Positions 24,434 to 33,642 of a DNA stretch of 62,772 bases are shown here, piece by piece. A program made the translations under genes and the position numbers. How positions within the stretch are numbered: the first letter of the stretch is position 1; the number at the start of each line of letters is the position of its first letter. The stretch lies in assembly GCA_934700615.1 (NCBI GenBank), contig CAKUXR010000020.1, positions 1 through 62,772 of the forward strand, read 5' to 3'. The notes beneath the pieces are model-generated. The model did not search any database, was not told the DNA's origin, and was given only the letters and a program-made list of their open reading frames with translations. The DNA is from an uncultured Bacteroidales bacterium (lineage in GTDB: Bacteria > Bacteroidota > Bacteroidia > Bacteroidales > UBA932).

Positions 24434-27322
24434 TCATTTGACAACATCTCGAACGCAACGGACTCTGAAGCCTGTAATTACCCCATCACCTGTGGTAATA
24501 ATCAATGGTCCAGCCGTACTCTCAAGAATATAATAAACCATATCTGTCTTTGAACCTTGTGGATGTCTCTTATACAGTGTTCTCGACGCAACTTTATTTA
24601 GTGACTCTACCGCAGTATCCGAATCTTTATCTCGCAAACATTTCAGAATCACAGTCAATTCCTTCTCATTAGGAACCCTCCATTTACCCTTATCCGAACC
24701 ATCAGTAGCCTCAGAATATGAAGCACAACTAGACTTATTTGGATTCTTCATATCTTCATTAGTAAACTTTACCTCAGTGGCGTATGTTGTACCAGTTGTG
24801 CCTAGTGTGTCTCTTCGTTGTAAATTTCTCTTCGCTATTTGGAAAGAAGATGGAAGAATATCAAATTCACTTCCCCTATAATGACTAGCATATTCACCTG
24901 TAACAGTACCTGCAGCACGAACACTCTTCTCATCCATACCCTTCATGGTAACAACTCTGTTTATCGGATCATATACAGACACATCCGTTGCGGGATCATT
25001 ATATTTTTTCAAACTTCGCACACATCTAACTTTGTTTTCAGTGTTGTCTTTTGGGCCATATGCTGAACCCTCGGCGGCCCACCACTTTGCATGAGCTTTA
25101 GTACTATTCCAATAACTATTCTCTACTCGGTCTTCCAATGTAATTCGAGCATCCTCAGGAAGAGAGTTCATTCCAAACCAGTAATATGTACATTGGTTCA
25201 CAGCAGGAAGATACCACTTGATCTCAGAAGCATCTATCCTTCCATCGCCATTCTCATCCCTATTTCTCAATAGACACTGATACTCAGCAGCGTTATTTCC
25301 CATTTTTACATTACCGTTAAAACCATTGGTAACATAGGTACTCCATTTATTAGATGTCACCAATGAACTAGTGCTAGTACTGAACTCAGGATTATTCGCA
25401 TATCCATTATCAGAATCCTTTCCTGTTCCGCCATAATTTTTTGTCGCAGCCGTCTCCTCGATCTGCTCGATTCCGAACGGATTCGCTACAGACAAGTCAT
25501 AGAATGTCTTGATAGAACGCTGGGATATATTGAAGAAGCCATGTGTCAAGTCTGTGTAGGTACTGTGACCATCCTTACTCTCGAACACGTTCGGACCGAG
25601 AATTACAGACATGGTACGGTCATCTGCATTGATGAACTTTTTAAGTTCAGCGGTCTTTCCGGCATCGTCGTCAGCAGGCATCTTGTCCTCATAGTAGTAC
25701 TCATTCACATACGCTATGGTGTAGTAATACTCCTTAGCCGTCGTCTGTCCAGGTTCCGTATAAGTACTTTTGAGCCAATATTTTTCTGTCTTATTTTGAA
25801 GATCAGTAATAAGACCGAAAATATCAGTAGTTTTATCCTCACCAGCACCAGGATAAGATATATAGCCTTTATTTGCAGCAGGTTTACCAAAACGAATCCA
25901 GCCATAATCCAAGTTCTTCTTTTTCGCTTCGAAATCAGCAGGGTCATCAGTACTCTTCACCATAACATTTTTGCTGTACGGAGAATTGACCCTGATAGCA
26001 TAAGTACCTGCATCAACATTAGCCTCGACCTTGAGCAACACAGTCTCGTAATGAGAGTCAAGTCTTACATCGAGGTACGCATCAGTCGTATGGGTAATGT
26101 TACCCTCAGCACCCGGCTGAATCTCACTATTATCCTCGGCCTTGGCCTCAGCGATAATATTATCCACGCCATTGACCGTAATCTTATAAGTATAGTGATA
26201 GTTACGCCTTACTGTAAAGTCATTGGCAGACTTTGTGAAGTTACCGAGATGAATATAATAAGTCACATCACCGCTGTAATTCTCCTCAGGTATCGAGATG
26301 GTACCCTTTACGGCAACAAAAGTTCCGTGCTTAGGAGCATATTTGAACGTATTATACTGTTCCTGAGTAGGATTCTCCACGCCATCACTATTGCGCTCCT
26401 CACGATTGAAATAAGTCCACCCACCGGTAGGATTTCCTTTCACATTTTTAGTCTGCGCATTCTCCGGCATATAGAACGCGAACTGGCTACCCACAATAGG
26501 GAAATCACTACCGTTATGGAACCTGTTCTCCTCGCTGACATTAAGATCGCCCTTGTACGCAATGTCATCTGTCCAATCACGCTCCATCAATGTGCAAGAA
26601 CGGGAATACTCATAAAGGCCATAAGACTCCGGCTTGAAAGTAACATGAGCCGTAGTAGTCGTACCCGCTATCGGATGCGAACCATTCACAAACTCGAAAG
26701 TAATCTTCGCCACACTACGTCTGAGACGGATAATGCCGTCAAGTATGTTCTCGCCAGGCTTGATATCCAAAGAACCGTCACACTGATCGTAAGTCTTGCC
26801 TGCAGCGCAATACTTTCCGCTCATGAGCACTGAAGTTTCCAGAATATCCAAAGCATTGTTCTGCTTGGTGATGCAATAATCAAGGAACTGACTGCGGGTC
26901 AGGCCCTTGAGAGCATTGACATCTACAGGGAAGAAGCCCTTGCCGTAGTTCGCAACGGCATACATATACCATTTTCCGCTACGCATCTCCTCGAGATCCT
27001 TCGTAGGAATGACAATGTCATACTTATAGTTGGAACCCACATTGGAATTAAACGTCGGGGTAATCTCTGACACTATAGGCATAGCCTCAGCATCATTGGC
27101 CTTATAGAAGAAAATGGCAATCTGCTCTACTGCAGATTCCACAGCCTCAGTAGCCTTGGTGGAAATGTTTATCTTATCCTGACCGGGAGCTGAAATAGAC
27201 ATCTTGATGGATGTTACCGGCAATCCTTCTTCATAGCCCGGACCAACTTCTTTTGCACAAGCAAAAACCGATGCCAACGCAGCTGTCCACGCGGCACACT
27301 TAATCAAATTTCCGAATTTCAT
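24434..27322 (-). CDS. DUF4906 fimbrial-type lipoprotein, second copy
   Basis: About 962 residues from the ATG at 27322 (MKFGNLIKCAAWTAALASVF, lipobox VFAC); the longer frame reads into the previous small gene. It is a paralogue of the protein at 2159-5092: VNGVDNIIAEAKAED, LDVRLDSHYETVLL, LLRNRDENGDGRIDASEIKW with an EF-hand-like DxDxDG loop, and a C-terminal WRVPNEKELTVIL ... VRCVRDVVK. Here there is no fimbrillin beside it. It follows Wza/Wzc and a small peptide gene and precedes OmpA, so it may be a surface component that travels with the capsule locus. The 5' two thirds of the gene appear more AT-rich than its neighbours. Confidence 0.78.
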   Translation of the reverse strand: MKFGNLIKCAAWTAALASVFACAKEVGPGYEEGLPVTSIKMSISAPGQDKINISTKATEAVESAVEQIAIFFYKANDAEAMPIVSEITPTFNSNVGSNYKYDIVIPTKDLEEMRSGKWYMYAVANYGKGFFPVDVNALKGLTRSQFLDYCITKQNNALDILETSVLMSGKYCAAGKTYDQCDGSLDIKPGENILDGIIRLRRSVAKITFEFVNGSHPIAGTTTTAHVTFKPESYGLYEYSRSCTLMERDWTDDIAYKGDLNVSEENRFHNGSDFPIVGSQFAFYMPENAQTKNVKGNPTGGWTYFNREERNSDGVENPTQEQYNTFKYAPKHGTFVAVKGTISIPEENYSGDVTYYIHLGNFTKSANDFTVRRNYHYTYKITVNGVDNIIAEAKAEDNSEIQPGAEGNITHTTDAYLDVRLDSHYETVLLKVEANVDAGTYAIRVNSPYSKNVMVKSTDDPADFEAKKKNLDYGWIRFGKPAANKGYISYPGAGEDKTTDIFGLITDLQNKTEKYWLKSTYTEPGQTTAKEYYYTIAYVNEYYYEDKMPADDDAGKTAELKKFINADDRTMSVILGPNVFESKDGHSTYTDLTHGFFNISQRSIKTFYDLSVANPFGIEQIEETAATKNYGGTGKDSDNGYANNPEFSTSTSSLVTSNKWSTYVTNGFNGNVKMGNNAAEYQCLLRNRDENGDGRIDASEIKWYLPAVNQCTYYWFGMNSLPEDARITLEDRVENSYWNSTKAHAKWWAAEGSAYGPKDNTENKVRCVRSLKKYNDPATDVSVYDPINRVVTMKGMDEKSVRAAGTVTGEYASHYRGSEFDILPSSFQIAKRNLQRRDTLGTTGTTYATEVKFTNEDMKNPNKSSCASYSEATDGSDKGKWRVPNEKELTVILKCLRDKDSDTAVESLNKVASRTLYKRHPQGSKTDMVYYILESTAGPLIITTGDGVITGFRVRCVRDVVK

Positions 27323-27335
27323 AATTTGCTTGATT

Positions 27336-27506
27336 TTAGTCAAATGTAACTTCCTGACCGATTTCATCCCACTTGTCCACTTCGACAAGCGGTTTGTCAT
27401 CTTTCTGCACTACAGAGACATTGGAGCCGGCGCAGATACCGCTCTCCGTCAAGACCTGAACCTTTCTGGTTTCAGGAACCACATAAGGCAATTTACGTCT
27501 GTTCAT
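27336..27506 (-). CDS. small conserved-type protein upstream of DUF4906
   Basis: 56 residues if read from MNRRKLPYVVPETRKVQVLT (ATG at 27506; another ATG is adjacent at 27509). No signal peptide or transmembrane helix. It ends DKWDEIGQEVTFD 13 nt before the DUF4906 start. Short proteins with the pattern PxxRKVxVxTExGIC appear upstream of fimbria-like lipoprotein genes in Bacteroidales, which is why I accept it. The function is unknown. Confidence 0.6.
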   Translation of the reverse strand: MNRRKLPYVVPETRKVQVLTESGICAGSNVSVVQKDDKPLVEVDKWDEIGQEVTFD

Positions 27507-27590
27507 CATATTATTTATTAGAGGTATATACATTTCAACCCTTAAAATTAGTAAATATTTATTGATTTATAGCAGTTTGTCACAAAAAAA

Positions 27591-29942
27591 TCACGATTTT
27601 TTCTCCGTCTTTTCCGACGACTTGCCACGTTTATGCTTTTTGCCCTTCTTGGAATTGCCATAACCGTAGCCATAGCCATAGCCATAGCCATAACCGTATC
27701 CGTAACCATAGCCATAGCCCTTGTGGCTGAAATCAGCGCCATTAAGGATAATCGCCATATTACGCAGTTTCTTCTCCTCATACATGGTCTCCAGATCAGG
27801 CAACTGCCTTCTGTCCAGACGGCCTGCCATCACCACGAAGATGGTCATGTCAGCAATTCTGCCGGCAATAGTCGCATCCGCCACCATCCCCACAGGAACA
27901 CTGTCCGCGATTATGAATTCGTAACGCTTGCGAAGTTCAGCAAACAGTTCGTCAAGCCTCTCATCCATAAGGAGTTCCGCAGGATTCGGAGCATGGGTTC
28001 CGGAAGAAATCACATCCAGGCCCTCGACCTCCTTGTCATGATGGATAATGTCATCAAGAGTCAGGGACGGGTCCGCCAGATAATTGGTCACACCCACATG
28101 ATGTCCGCCGAAGAAGGTACTCAATGTTCCCTTACGGATATCCAAGTCGAGCAGGACAACTGACTTCTTGGCAGCAACATAACTCTTGGCCAGATTCCTG
28201 GAAATGAACGTCTTGCCGTCACCCTCACCCATTGACGTAGTCATGATGGCCTGGACAGGATGATCCTTCTTCGACATGAACGCCATATTGGTACGGACAA
28301 TCTTGAAGGCCTCCGCCACAGAAGACGACTCCTCATCCTTGTCCAGAGGAACGTCTCCGATGAACGGAATCGAAAGCTTGCCCTTGATGTCCTTGCGGCT
28401 GTGAATCTTGGTGTCCAGGAACATAATCATAAGGAACACCGTTCCGGGCACAGCAAGACCGAGAAGCAACCCCAACAGGATAAACTTGTTCCTGTCCGGA
28501 GAAATAGGGCCTGAAGGACCTGAAGCACCGTCGATGACACGTGCATTGTTGTCCACCATTGCCTGTGACAGTGCATTCTCCTCACGCTTGTTCAGCAGGA
28601 ACAGGTAAAGGCTTTCCTTGATTTTCTGCTGACGTTCGATGGAAAGCATCTGCCTTTCCTTGGTAGGAATCGAAGCGACACGCACTCGGGCACGAGACTC
28701 ACGCGCCAATGCGTCATTACGTCTGACATTGATACTTACGATCATATTGTCCACTGCGCGGATGATGGACTGCTTCATCGCATTGAGCGAATTGTTCAGT
28801 TCCTCCACGACCGGGTTCCTCTCGCTGCTGTCCTCGATGAGCTTGTCCCTGCGGAGCTTGGCGGCATTGTACTGGCTGATCTGACCTTCTATCTTCATGT
28901 CGCTGATACCGGTATTCGAAGGTATCAGGTCAATGTCCCTCTTGGGGTCAGTCAGATATTCCTTTATATAATCCGCAAGCCTGAGCTGTGTGTCAAGTTC
29001 CAGCACATCAGAGTTATACTGCTGTGACTGGTTCACATACATGCCGGCAGCACTGTTCAGGTCCACAATATTGTTAGCCTTCTTGAAGGACTCGAGGTCG
29101 GACTCCACACCTCCGAGGTCCGATTCAATGATAATCAGGCGTTCATTGATGAACTCGGCAGTATTGATGGCAACCTGATTCTTGTCATTGATAGCCTCCT
29201 CGTTATAGACGGAGATGAGGGTGTTCAGCACATCCTCGGCACGCGCAGGCGAGCTGTCTTTCAATGACAATGTCAGGATGGACGCCTCGTCCTCTTCCTG
29301 TCTGATTCCCAGACCGCCCTGATATCTCGCTACAACGCTGGAGATAGGATTTCTTGTGACGAAGACAGGTTCTCCGAACCACTCCTTGCTGTAATAATTG
29401 GTAGGGGTCACTAACATCCGGACACCTGCAACATTGACAGTATCTCCAAAATCAACAATGAGTTCCTTCGCATCTTCGCCGTCAACGCGCTCGACGACGC
29501 GCACAAGGAATTTGCTGAGAGGTGTCACTTTCAATGATACGTATTCCCAGTCCTGAAGTTCAGGGAAGGTTACTCTGACAGGTGATTTCGTGTAGAGTTC
29601 AGACATCAGCAGGCCTTCCTTCACCTGATAGTCCACATCGGCATTGACCCTCTTCGCCACTTCACGCATCAGTTTGCGGGAGCGGAACTGGAGAATCTCA
29701 TTGGCGACATTGACCTTGTTGATGTAGTTGTCGTATCGGTCGAGGCCGGCGGAGGCAATCTTGTTCGAAGGGTCCTTGATGATGACGGTCGCGCTGCGGA
29801 AGAACACCTGCTGCGTGGACGAGTACTTCAGCCAGGCAAGGCCGACGAACACGATGACCGACACCAGGAACCATTTCCATTTGGAAGCAAGATACAAGAG
29901 GATGTCCATGACATTGACCTCATCATTTCTATTCTGATTCAT
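27591..29942 (-). CDS. Wzc-type tyrosine autokinase / polysaccharide chain-length regulator
   Basis: About 783 residues from the ATG at 29942 (MNQNRNDEVNVMDILLYLAS); an upstream GTG would add two. An N-terminal Wzz domain has helix ASKWKWFLVSVIVFVGLAWL (about 18-38), followed by a long periplasmic coiled region with the GNVR-like zone and a second helix near FILLLGLLLGLAVPGTVFLM. The C-terminal BY-kinase domain has Walker A (TTSMGEGDGKTF), Walker A' (VVLLDLDIRKG) and a Walker-B-like FIIADSVPVG. The tail holds ten consecutive Gly-Tyr pairs, the autophosphorylation cluster. With Wza it forms the trans-envelope export machine. Wza lies 14 nt upstream, and the small-gene/DUF4906/OmpA group follows. 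Confidence 0.92.
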   Translation of the reverse strand: MNQNRNDEVNVMDILLYLASKWKWFLVSVIVFVGLAWLKYSSTQQVFFRSATVIIKDPSNKIASAGLDRYDNYINKVNVANEILQFRSRKLMREVAKRVNADVDYQVKEGLLMSELYTKSPVRVTFPELQDWEYVSLKVTPLSKFLVRVVERVDGEDAKELIVDFGDTVNVAGVRMLVTPTNYYSKEWFGEPVFVTRNPISSVVARYQGGLGIRQEEDEASILTLSLKDSSPARAEDVLNTLISVYNEEAINDKNQVAINTAEFINERLIIIESDLGGVESDLESFKKANNIVDLNSAAGMYVNQSQQYNSDVLELDTQLRLADYIKEYLTDPKRDIDLIPSNTGISDMKIEGQISQYNAAKLRRDKLIEDSSERNPVVEELNNSLNAMKQSIIRAVDNMIVSINVRRNDALARESRARVRVASIPTKERQMLSIERQQKIKESLYLFLLNKREENALSQAMVDNNARVIDGASGPSGPISPDRNKFILLGLLLGLAVPGTVFLMIMFLDTKIHSRKDIKGKLSIPFIGDVPLDKDEESSSVAEAFKIVRTNMAFMSKKDHPVQAIMTTSMGEGDGKTFISRNLAKSYVAAKKSVVLLDLDIRKGTLSTFFGGHHVGVTNYLADPSLTLDDIIHHDKEVEGLDVISSGTHAPNPAELLMDERLDELFAELRKRYEFIIADSVPVGMVADATIAGRIADMTIFVVMAGRLDRRQLPDLETMYEEKKLRNMAIILNGADFSHKGYGYGYGYGYGYGYGYGYGYGNSKKGKKHKRGKSSEKTEKKS
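27658..27720. repeat. hexanucleotide array coding the Gly-Tyr tail of Wzc
   Basis: About ten GGCTAT/GGTTAC-type hexamers on the minus strand encode (Gly-Tyr)10-Gly. Runs of identical GGCTAT units make unit gain or loss by slippage possible without changing the frame. Confidence 0.8.
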
Positions 29943-29956
29943 AGTCACTTATCCTT

Positions 29957-30733
29957 TTATTTCGTTGCCCAGATGACAGAGCATATAGCAGTAATCGCAG
30001 ACAGGAAGATCGTGATGAACTTCGTTGTCGTGTCGCCCTTGTCCGCCTTTGCATACTTAGGTTCCACATAGATGATGTCATTCTGCTGGAGGAAGAAGCA
30101 CGGAGAGTTAAGCACCTCGCTGCTTCTGATGTCGTGGTAGAATTTCTCTTTCTTCCCGTCGATCTCCCTGATGACGCAGACCCTGTCCAGACGGGCCTTC
30201 GGAGTCAGGTCACCTGCATTGGCAATGGCCTCCAGGAGCGTTATCCTGCCGTCCTCGACGGTATAGGTACCATTACGGGCGACCGCGCCCCAGACAGTGT
30301 ACTTGAAGTTCTTGAAGTCAATGTTGACCATCGGACTCTTTATGTACTCGCCTTCGACAATCATGTCGCGGATGAGTTCAGAAGCTTTTCTCGTTGTAAG
30401 TCCGTCAAGATGGACGGTTCCGAGTATCGGAAAGTCAATGTTGCCTTCAGAATCGACCTTGTATCCGTCCTCATCCTGGGATGTGGACTGGCTGACGCTT
30501 CCATCGGCATTGACATTGACCGCATTCCCGCGGTTGAACGGGATGGCAAGTTCCGGCTGTTTGCAGGTGACAGTTATACGAAGTCTGTCATTGGGCCGGA
30601 TTACCGCCTCGTGTGCCGAATCATACTTGTAGCCGACTCCGGGCTCCATATCATTCAGGTACACAAACTTTTTCGGTGATGCGCACGATGCCACAAGCAC
30701 CAGCAACATCAGGATCAGTAATTTGTTTTTCAT
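29957..30733 (-). CDS. Wza-type polysaccharide export lipoprotein (SLBB)
   Basis: 258 residues with signal MKNKLLILMLLVLVASCASP (lipobox ASC). The Poly_export domain is visible from VIRPNDRLRITVTCKQPELA through DGSVSQ and FPILGTVHLDGLTTRKASEL. It is followed by an SLBB segment (NIDFKNFKYTVWGAVARNGT) and a C-terminal hydrophobic helix (KFITIFLSAITAICSVIW), as is usual in Bacteroidetes. It forms the outer-membrane channel partner of Wzc. It is cotranscribed with the HprK-like gene upstream (15-nt gap) and wzc downstream. Confidence 0.92.
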   Translation of the reverse strand: MKNKLLILMLLVLVASCASPKKFVYLNDMEPGVGYKYDSAHEAVIRPNDRLRITVTCKQPELAIPFNRGNAVNVNADGSVSQSTSQDEDGYKVDSEGNIDFPILGTVHLDGLTTRKASELIRDMIVEGEYIKSPMVNIDFKNFKYTVWGAVARNGTYTVEDGRITLLEAIANAGDLTPKARLDRVCVIREIDGKKEKFYHDIRSSEVLNSPCFFLQQNDIIYVEPKYAKADKGDTTTKFITIFLSAITAICSVIWATK

Positions 30734-30748
30734 TGTTTTTGGGGTATT

Positions 30749-31672
30749 TCAAGTTTGGGTAACATCCGCAGCCTCCGATGTTCCGGAAGCCACTGGATTA
30801 TCCTTCAGTATTGTTTCATGACATATTATTGCAGCCTTGTCATCAGGCCTACATTCCATAAAGCCGACCGCGACAGATTCCGAAAGAATCTCAAGCGTAT
30901 CGCACAACCTGTTCTCCTGCATAGGGTCCCTGTGCAGGGCCGAGCAGCTCGGATATATGCAGAGGAACGCATCCAGTCCCTCTTTCAGGGTCATCCGATT
31001 CTCCTGCGACTGTTCCAGACGGACAATTCCGCCGAGCGGCACTTTCTTGTAGATATAGACCGGCTTCTTTCCGCTCCAAGGAGTCCCGTAGGCAAAAGCC
31101 TTTCCGCCAATAATCCTGATTGCTGGGTTGTCGTCGTTCAGCAGCCACGCTTCACGGAAGTTCCTCAGCCACAGCTCCGAATGAGTGCTCTTCCCTGTTC
31201 CGCTCTTGCCGAGAAACAGATAGGCCACGCCGCCAAGCACGACCGCCGAAGCATGAACCGAAATCCCGCCCAGGGCAAGCACCGCCTGCGACCACATAAT
31301 TCTCAGCATCGAGCAAAGAACCATGCCGGCATCCGGATCGTTCAGGTCAATGTCAGCAGAAGCTTCGCTGAAGTCTTCAGCCACAGACATGTAATGGTCA
31401 ATGTCAGTGTAGCTCATCTCCAGCCACCAGTCCCCTGCCGCTGTCCTGTACATCCTTACTTTTCCGACATCGCTTTCCGTCTTTTCGATGAGTTCAAGGC
31501 CGGAAGGTCTCTCAAGCACTTCGGCATTGACCTTAAACCTGAACAGCAAGTCCTCCGTCCGGCAGGTCCTGAACGTCCGGAAGGACGGGAGCATTGTCGC
31601 GGTCGCGATTCCGGCAGGAAGGTCCAGCGAGAAAACGAAATCCGCTATCCTATAGTACGTTGTCTGTCTCAT
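30749..31672 (-). CDS. HprK-like kinase (HPr-rel-type system)
   Basis: About 307 residues from the ATG at 31672 (MRQTTYYRIADFVFSLDLPA), which overlaps the stop of the previous gene as ATGA. The N-terminal half is beta-rich. Then SIHASAVVLGGVAYLFLG and the P-loop GKSGTGKSTHSELW (near residue 180), then LLNDDNPAIRI, show an HPr-kinase/PEPCK-type fold. HprK relatives of this kind occur in uncharacterised loci with a PqqD-like protein and a nucleotidyltransferase, exactly as here, and HprK homologues also occur in some lasso-peptide clusters. No HPr protein or precursor peptide is visible nearby. The substrate is unknown. Confidence 0.75.
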   Translation of the reverse strand: MRQTTYYRIADFVFSLDLPAGIATATMLPSFRTFRTCRTEDLLFRFKVNAEVLERPSGLELIEKTESDVGKVRMYRTAAGDWWLEMSYTDIDHYMSVAEDFSEASADIDLNDPDAGMVLCSMLRIMWSQAVLALGGISVHASAVVLGGVAYLFLGKSGTGKSTHSELWLRNFREAWLLNDDNPAIRIIGGKAFAYGTPWSGKKPVYIYKKVPLGGIVRLEQSQENRMTLKEGLDAFLCIYPSCSALHRDPMQENRLCDTLEILSESVAVGFMECRPDDKAAIICHETILKDNPVASGTSEAADVTQT

Positions 31673-32712
31673 AACTGTCCTCCTGCAAGCTGGGCAATCT
31701 GCCAGAAATATTCGTCCGGAGCATAGCGTGCGGCAAACAAGGCATTGGCCATGAAGGCTTTGAGCGTCCGGCACTTGCCCTGACCGTTTCCCGGCATTGA
31801 CCTTCCGAAGTTTCCTGCGAGCACCACTCTGCGCAGAAATTCCGAAGCGTCGGCGTGAGGTTTCTCATAAGGCAGGAATTCCTTGCCGAGGCCCAGATAA
31901 TCGGCCAGGAAGGCGTGCACCATGCGAGTCCACGTGGCGAGACCTGCTTTCCGGTACATTCTCCTGAGGTCTTCCGGTTCATACATTCCGTCATAAGAAT
32001 AATATGCCCTTGCAAGATCGCACATCTGCCGCAGCCCTACACCGCGTCCGAAAGCGTGTTTCATTACATGCGAATGAAGAACGAGCAGATTCAGCGCAGG
32101 TACTGGTCTGAACATCCCGCAGCTGCCGGCCTCAAAGCCAGGATTTTCATCCAACGTCTTCAGCCACTTGCGTTTACGCGGAGCGCACAGGTCAATGTAA
32201 GACGGATGGTGCTCCACGACAATCCCCTGCACCGCGTAAGTAAAACTGCCGTCGGGCTTATGTTCGGGAACGTAGCCATGCTGCCGCGCCACAACCGCTG
32301 AGGCTTCAATGTCATTGAAATAAAGGTCAATGTCACCGCACTCGCGGCTGGAGGGTCTGGCGTAGAGACCTGCACATTCCTGGCCTTTGAAGCATACCGG
32401 CCTGAGATTCCGATACATTTCAGAAAGCAGGGCTGTAACATTGGTCATGGTGCCGTTCAGCCTTTCGATTCTGTCAGACTCGACAGCCCAACTGGCCAGT
32501 ATTCCGTCTGGAGGCAACTGGTTTTCAGGCAGATGCTCCAGAGAATCGGCTACTATGGCAGATACGGTGTGGATTCTGGACTTTTCGAAGACTTCCTGCC
32601 ATTCGTCGGCGCTCAATGGAAAGAGCTCAGAATTGTCAGGAGGCCTGTTCCAGAGACCGGACCGGAGCAAGGTCAGCAGAGCTTTGTCTGTTCTTGTCAA
32701 TGCCAACTTCAT
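31669..32712 (-). CDS. uncharacterised nucleotidyltransferase-family protein (NTP_transf_5)
   Basis: 347 residues starting MKLALTRTDKALLTLLRSGL. The signature is RPVCFKGQECAGLYARPSSR followed by ECGDIDLYFNDIEAS: a nucleotidyltransferase-fold GLY/R...GDIDL with two Asp for metal, as in PF14907. The middle has VVEHHPSYIDLCAPRKRKWL, also typical. The protein reacted on is unknown. It is coupled on both sides: 1 nt after the PqqD-like gene and overlapping the HprK-like gene by 4 nt, so the three were almost certainly selected as a unit inside the polysaccharide operon. Confidence 0.78.
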   Translation of the reverse strand: MKLALTRTDKALLTLLRSGLWNRPPDNSELFPLSADEWQEVFEKSRIHTVSAIVADSLEHLPENQLPPDGILASWAVESDRIERLNGTMTNVTALLSEMYRNLRPVCFKGQECAGLYARPSSRECGDIDLYFNDIEASAVVARQHGYVPEHKPDGSFTYAVQGIVVEHHPSYIDLCAPRKRKWLKTLDENPGFEAGSCGMFRPVPALNLLVLHSHVMKHAFGRGVGLRQMCDLARAYYSYDGMYEPEDLRRMYRKAGLATWTRMVHAFLADYLGLGKEFLPYEKPHADASEFLRRVVLAGNFGRSMPGNGQGKCRTLKAFMANALFAARYAPDEYFWQIAQLAGGQL

Positions 32713-32713
32713 A

Positions 32714-32983
32714 TTATTCTGTCACGAGTCCGTTTTCTTTCCAATTTTCAAGCAGCGCCGCAGCGTCTCCGGTGGCCGTTTCGAGTGAAACGTCATAGTT
32801 GCCGCACAGGCAGGCAGCCATATCGTCGAGTGTGAAAGGGTTGTCTTTCAATGTATTCCAGAGGTAGGCCGCAGTGTCATTGAAAATATAGACCTGCGAC
32901 ATATTGCTGTTCTTTCCGTCAGCTTTCACTACCATGTTCTGCTTTCCGAGCCGGCGCAGCACGCAATTGGGGTTGATTTTCAT
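32714..32983 (-). CDS. PqqD-like small protein (RRE fold)
   Basis: 89 residues. MKINPNCVLRRLGKQNMVVK, then YIFNDTAAYLWNTLKDNPFT, matches the PqqD pattern in which N-x-T/S-A-A-x-L/I-W marks the central helix, followed by a winged-helix-like C-terminal part. PqqD-type domains bind leader peptides in RiPP pathways, but here the partners are a nucleotidyltransferase-like and an HprK-like protein in a capsule operon. It lies 1 nt downstream of the initiating sugar transferase. Confidence 0.8.
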   Translation of the reverse strand: MKINPNCVLRRLGKQNMVVKADGKNSNMSQVYIFNDTAAYLWNTLKDNPFTLDDMAACLCGNYDVSLETATGDAAALLENWKENGLVTE

Positions 32984-32984
32984 A

Positions 32985-33620
32985 TTAGAATTTCTTGCCG
33001 CTGATGATGGACATGACTGTGAGCCATATGATTTTCGTATCCATTACCAGCGTCCTGTTTTCAAGATAGTCGATGTCCATGTGCAGACGTGTCAGCATCT
33101 TGTCCATCGTATCAGTGTAACCATTGTACAGTGTCGCCCATGAGAAAAGCCCAGGACGCAACTGATACAGCCTCTCATAACTGTCATTGAGCTGCATAAT
33201 CTTGTCAATGAAGTATTTGCGCTCAGGTCGCGGGCCCACGAAACTCATATCTCCACGGAACACATTCCACAGCTGCGGGAGTTCGTCGAGATGGTGGTCG
33301 CGGAGGAATTTTCCGACTTTGGTCAGGCGGCTGTCGTCCTTGCAGCAGAGTGCAGGATGACCGTCCTGCTCAGAGTCGATACGCATTGACCTGAACTTGT
33401 AGATTGTGAACGGACGGCCGAGGTAGCCGATTCGTTCCTGACTGAATATTGCCGGGCCGCTGCTTTCCAGACGGATTGCTATCCATATTATAAGGAAGAG
33501 CGGGCTGAAGACAATCAGTCCGAGTCCTGAGGCGACGCAGTCAAGTATGCGTTTCAGGGACTCGTCGAATAAAGTAAATGTACGACTGCTCTTGATTGCA
33601 GTCAATGTGTCTGTACTCAT
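32985..33620 (-). CDS. initiating undecaprenyl-phosphate sugar transferase
   Basis: 211 residues of the polyprenyl-phosphate hexose-1-phosphate transferase family (PglC/WcaJ catalytic core). Residues about 20-47 are the membrane helix (RILDCVASGLGLIVFSPLFL). They are followed by GPAIFSQERIGYLGRPFTIY, KFRSMR, the DE-containing HHLDELPQLWNVFRGDMSFV, and GPRPERKYF. It starts repeat-unit assembly on undecaprenyl phosphate. The sugar is unknown. It is the short form lacking the N-terminal four-helix part of WbaP. It sits between the GT4 genes and the PqqD-like gene. Confidence 0.93.
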   Translation of the reverse strand: MSTDTLTAIKSSRTFTLFDESLKRILDCVASGLGLIVFSPLFLIIWIAIRLESSGPAIFSQERIGYLGRPFTIYKFRSMRIDSEQDGHPALCCKDDSRLTKVGKFLRDHHLDELPQLWNVFRGDMSFVGPRPERKYFIDKIMQLNDSYERLYQLRPGLFSWATLYNGYTDTMDKMLTRLHMDIDYLENRTLVMDTKIIWLTVMSIISGKKF

Positions 33621-33642
33621 TTTTTTAGAATATCAGTTTTTA

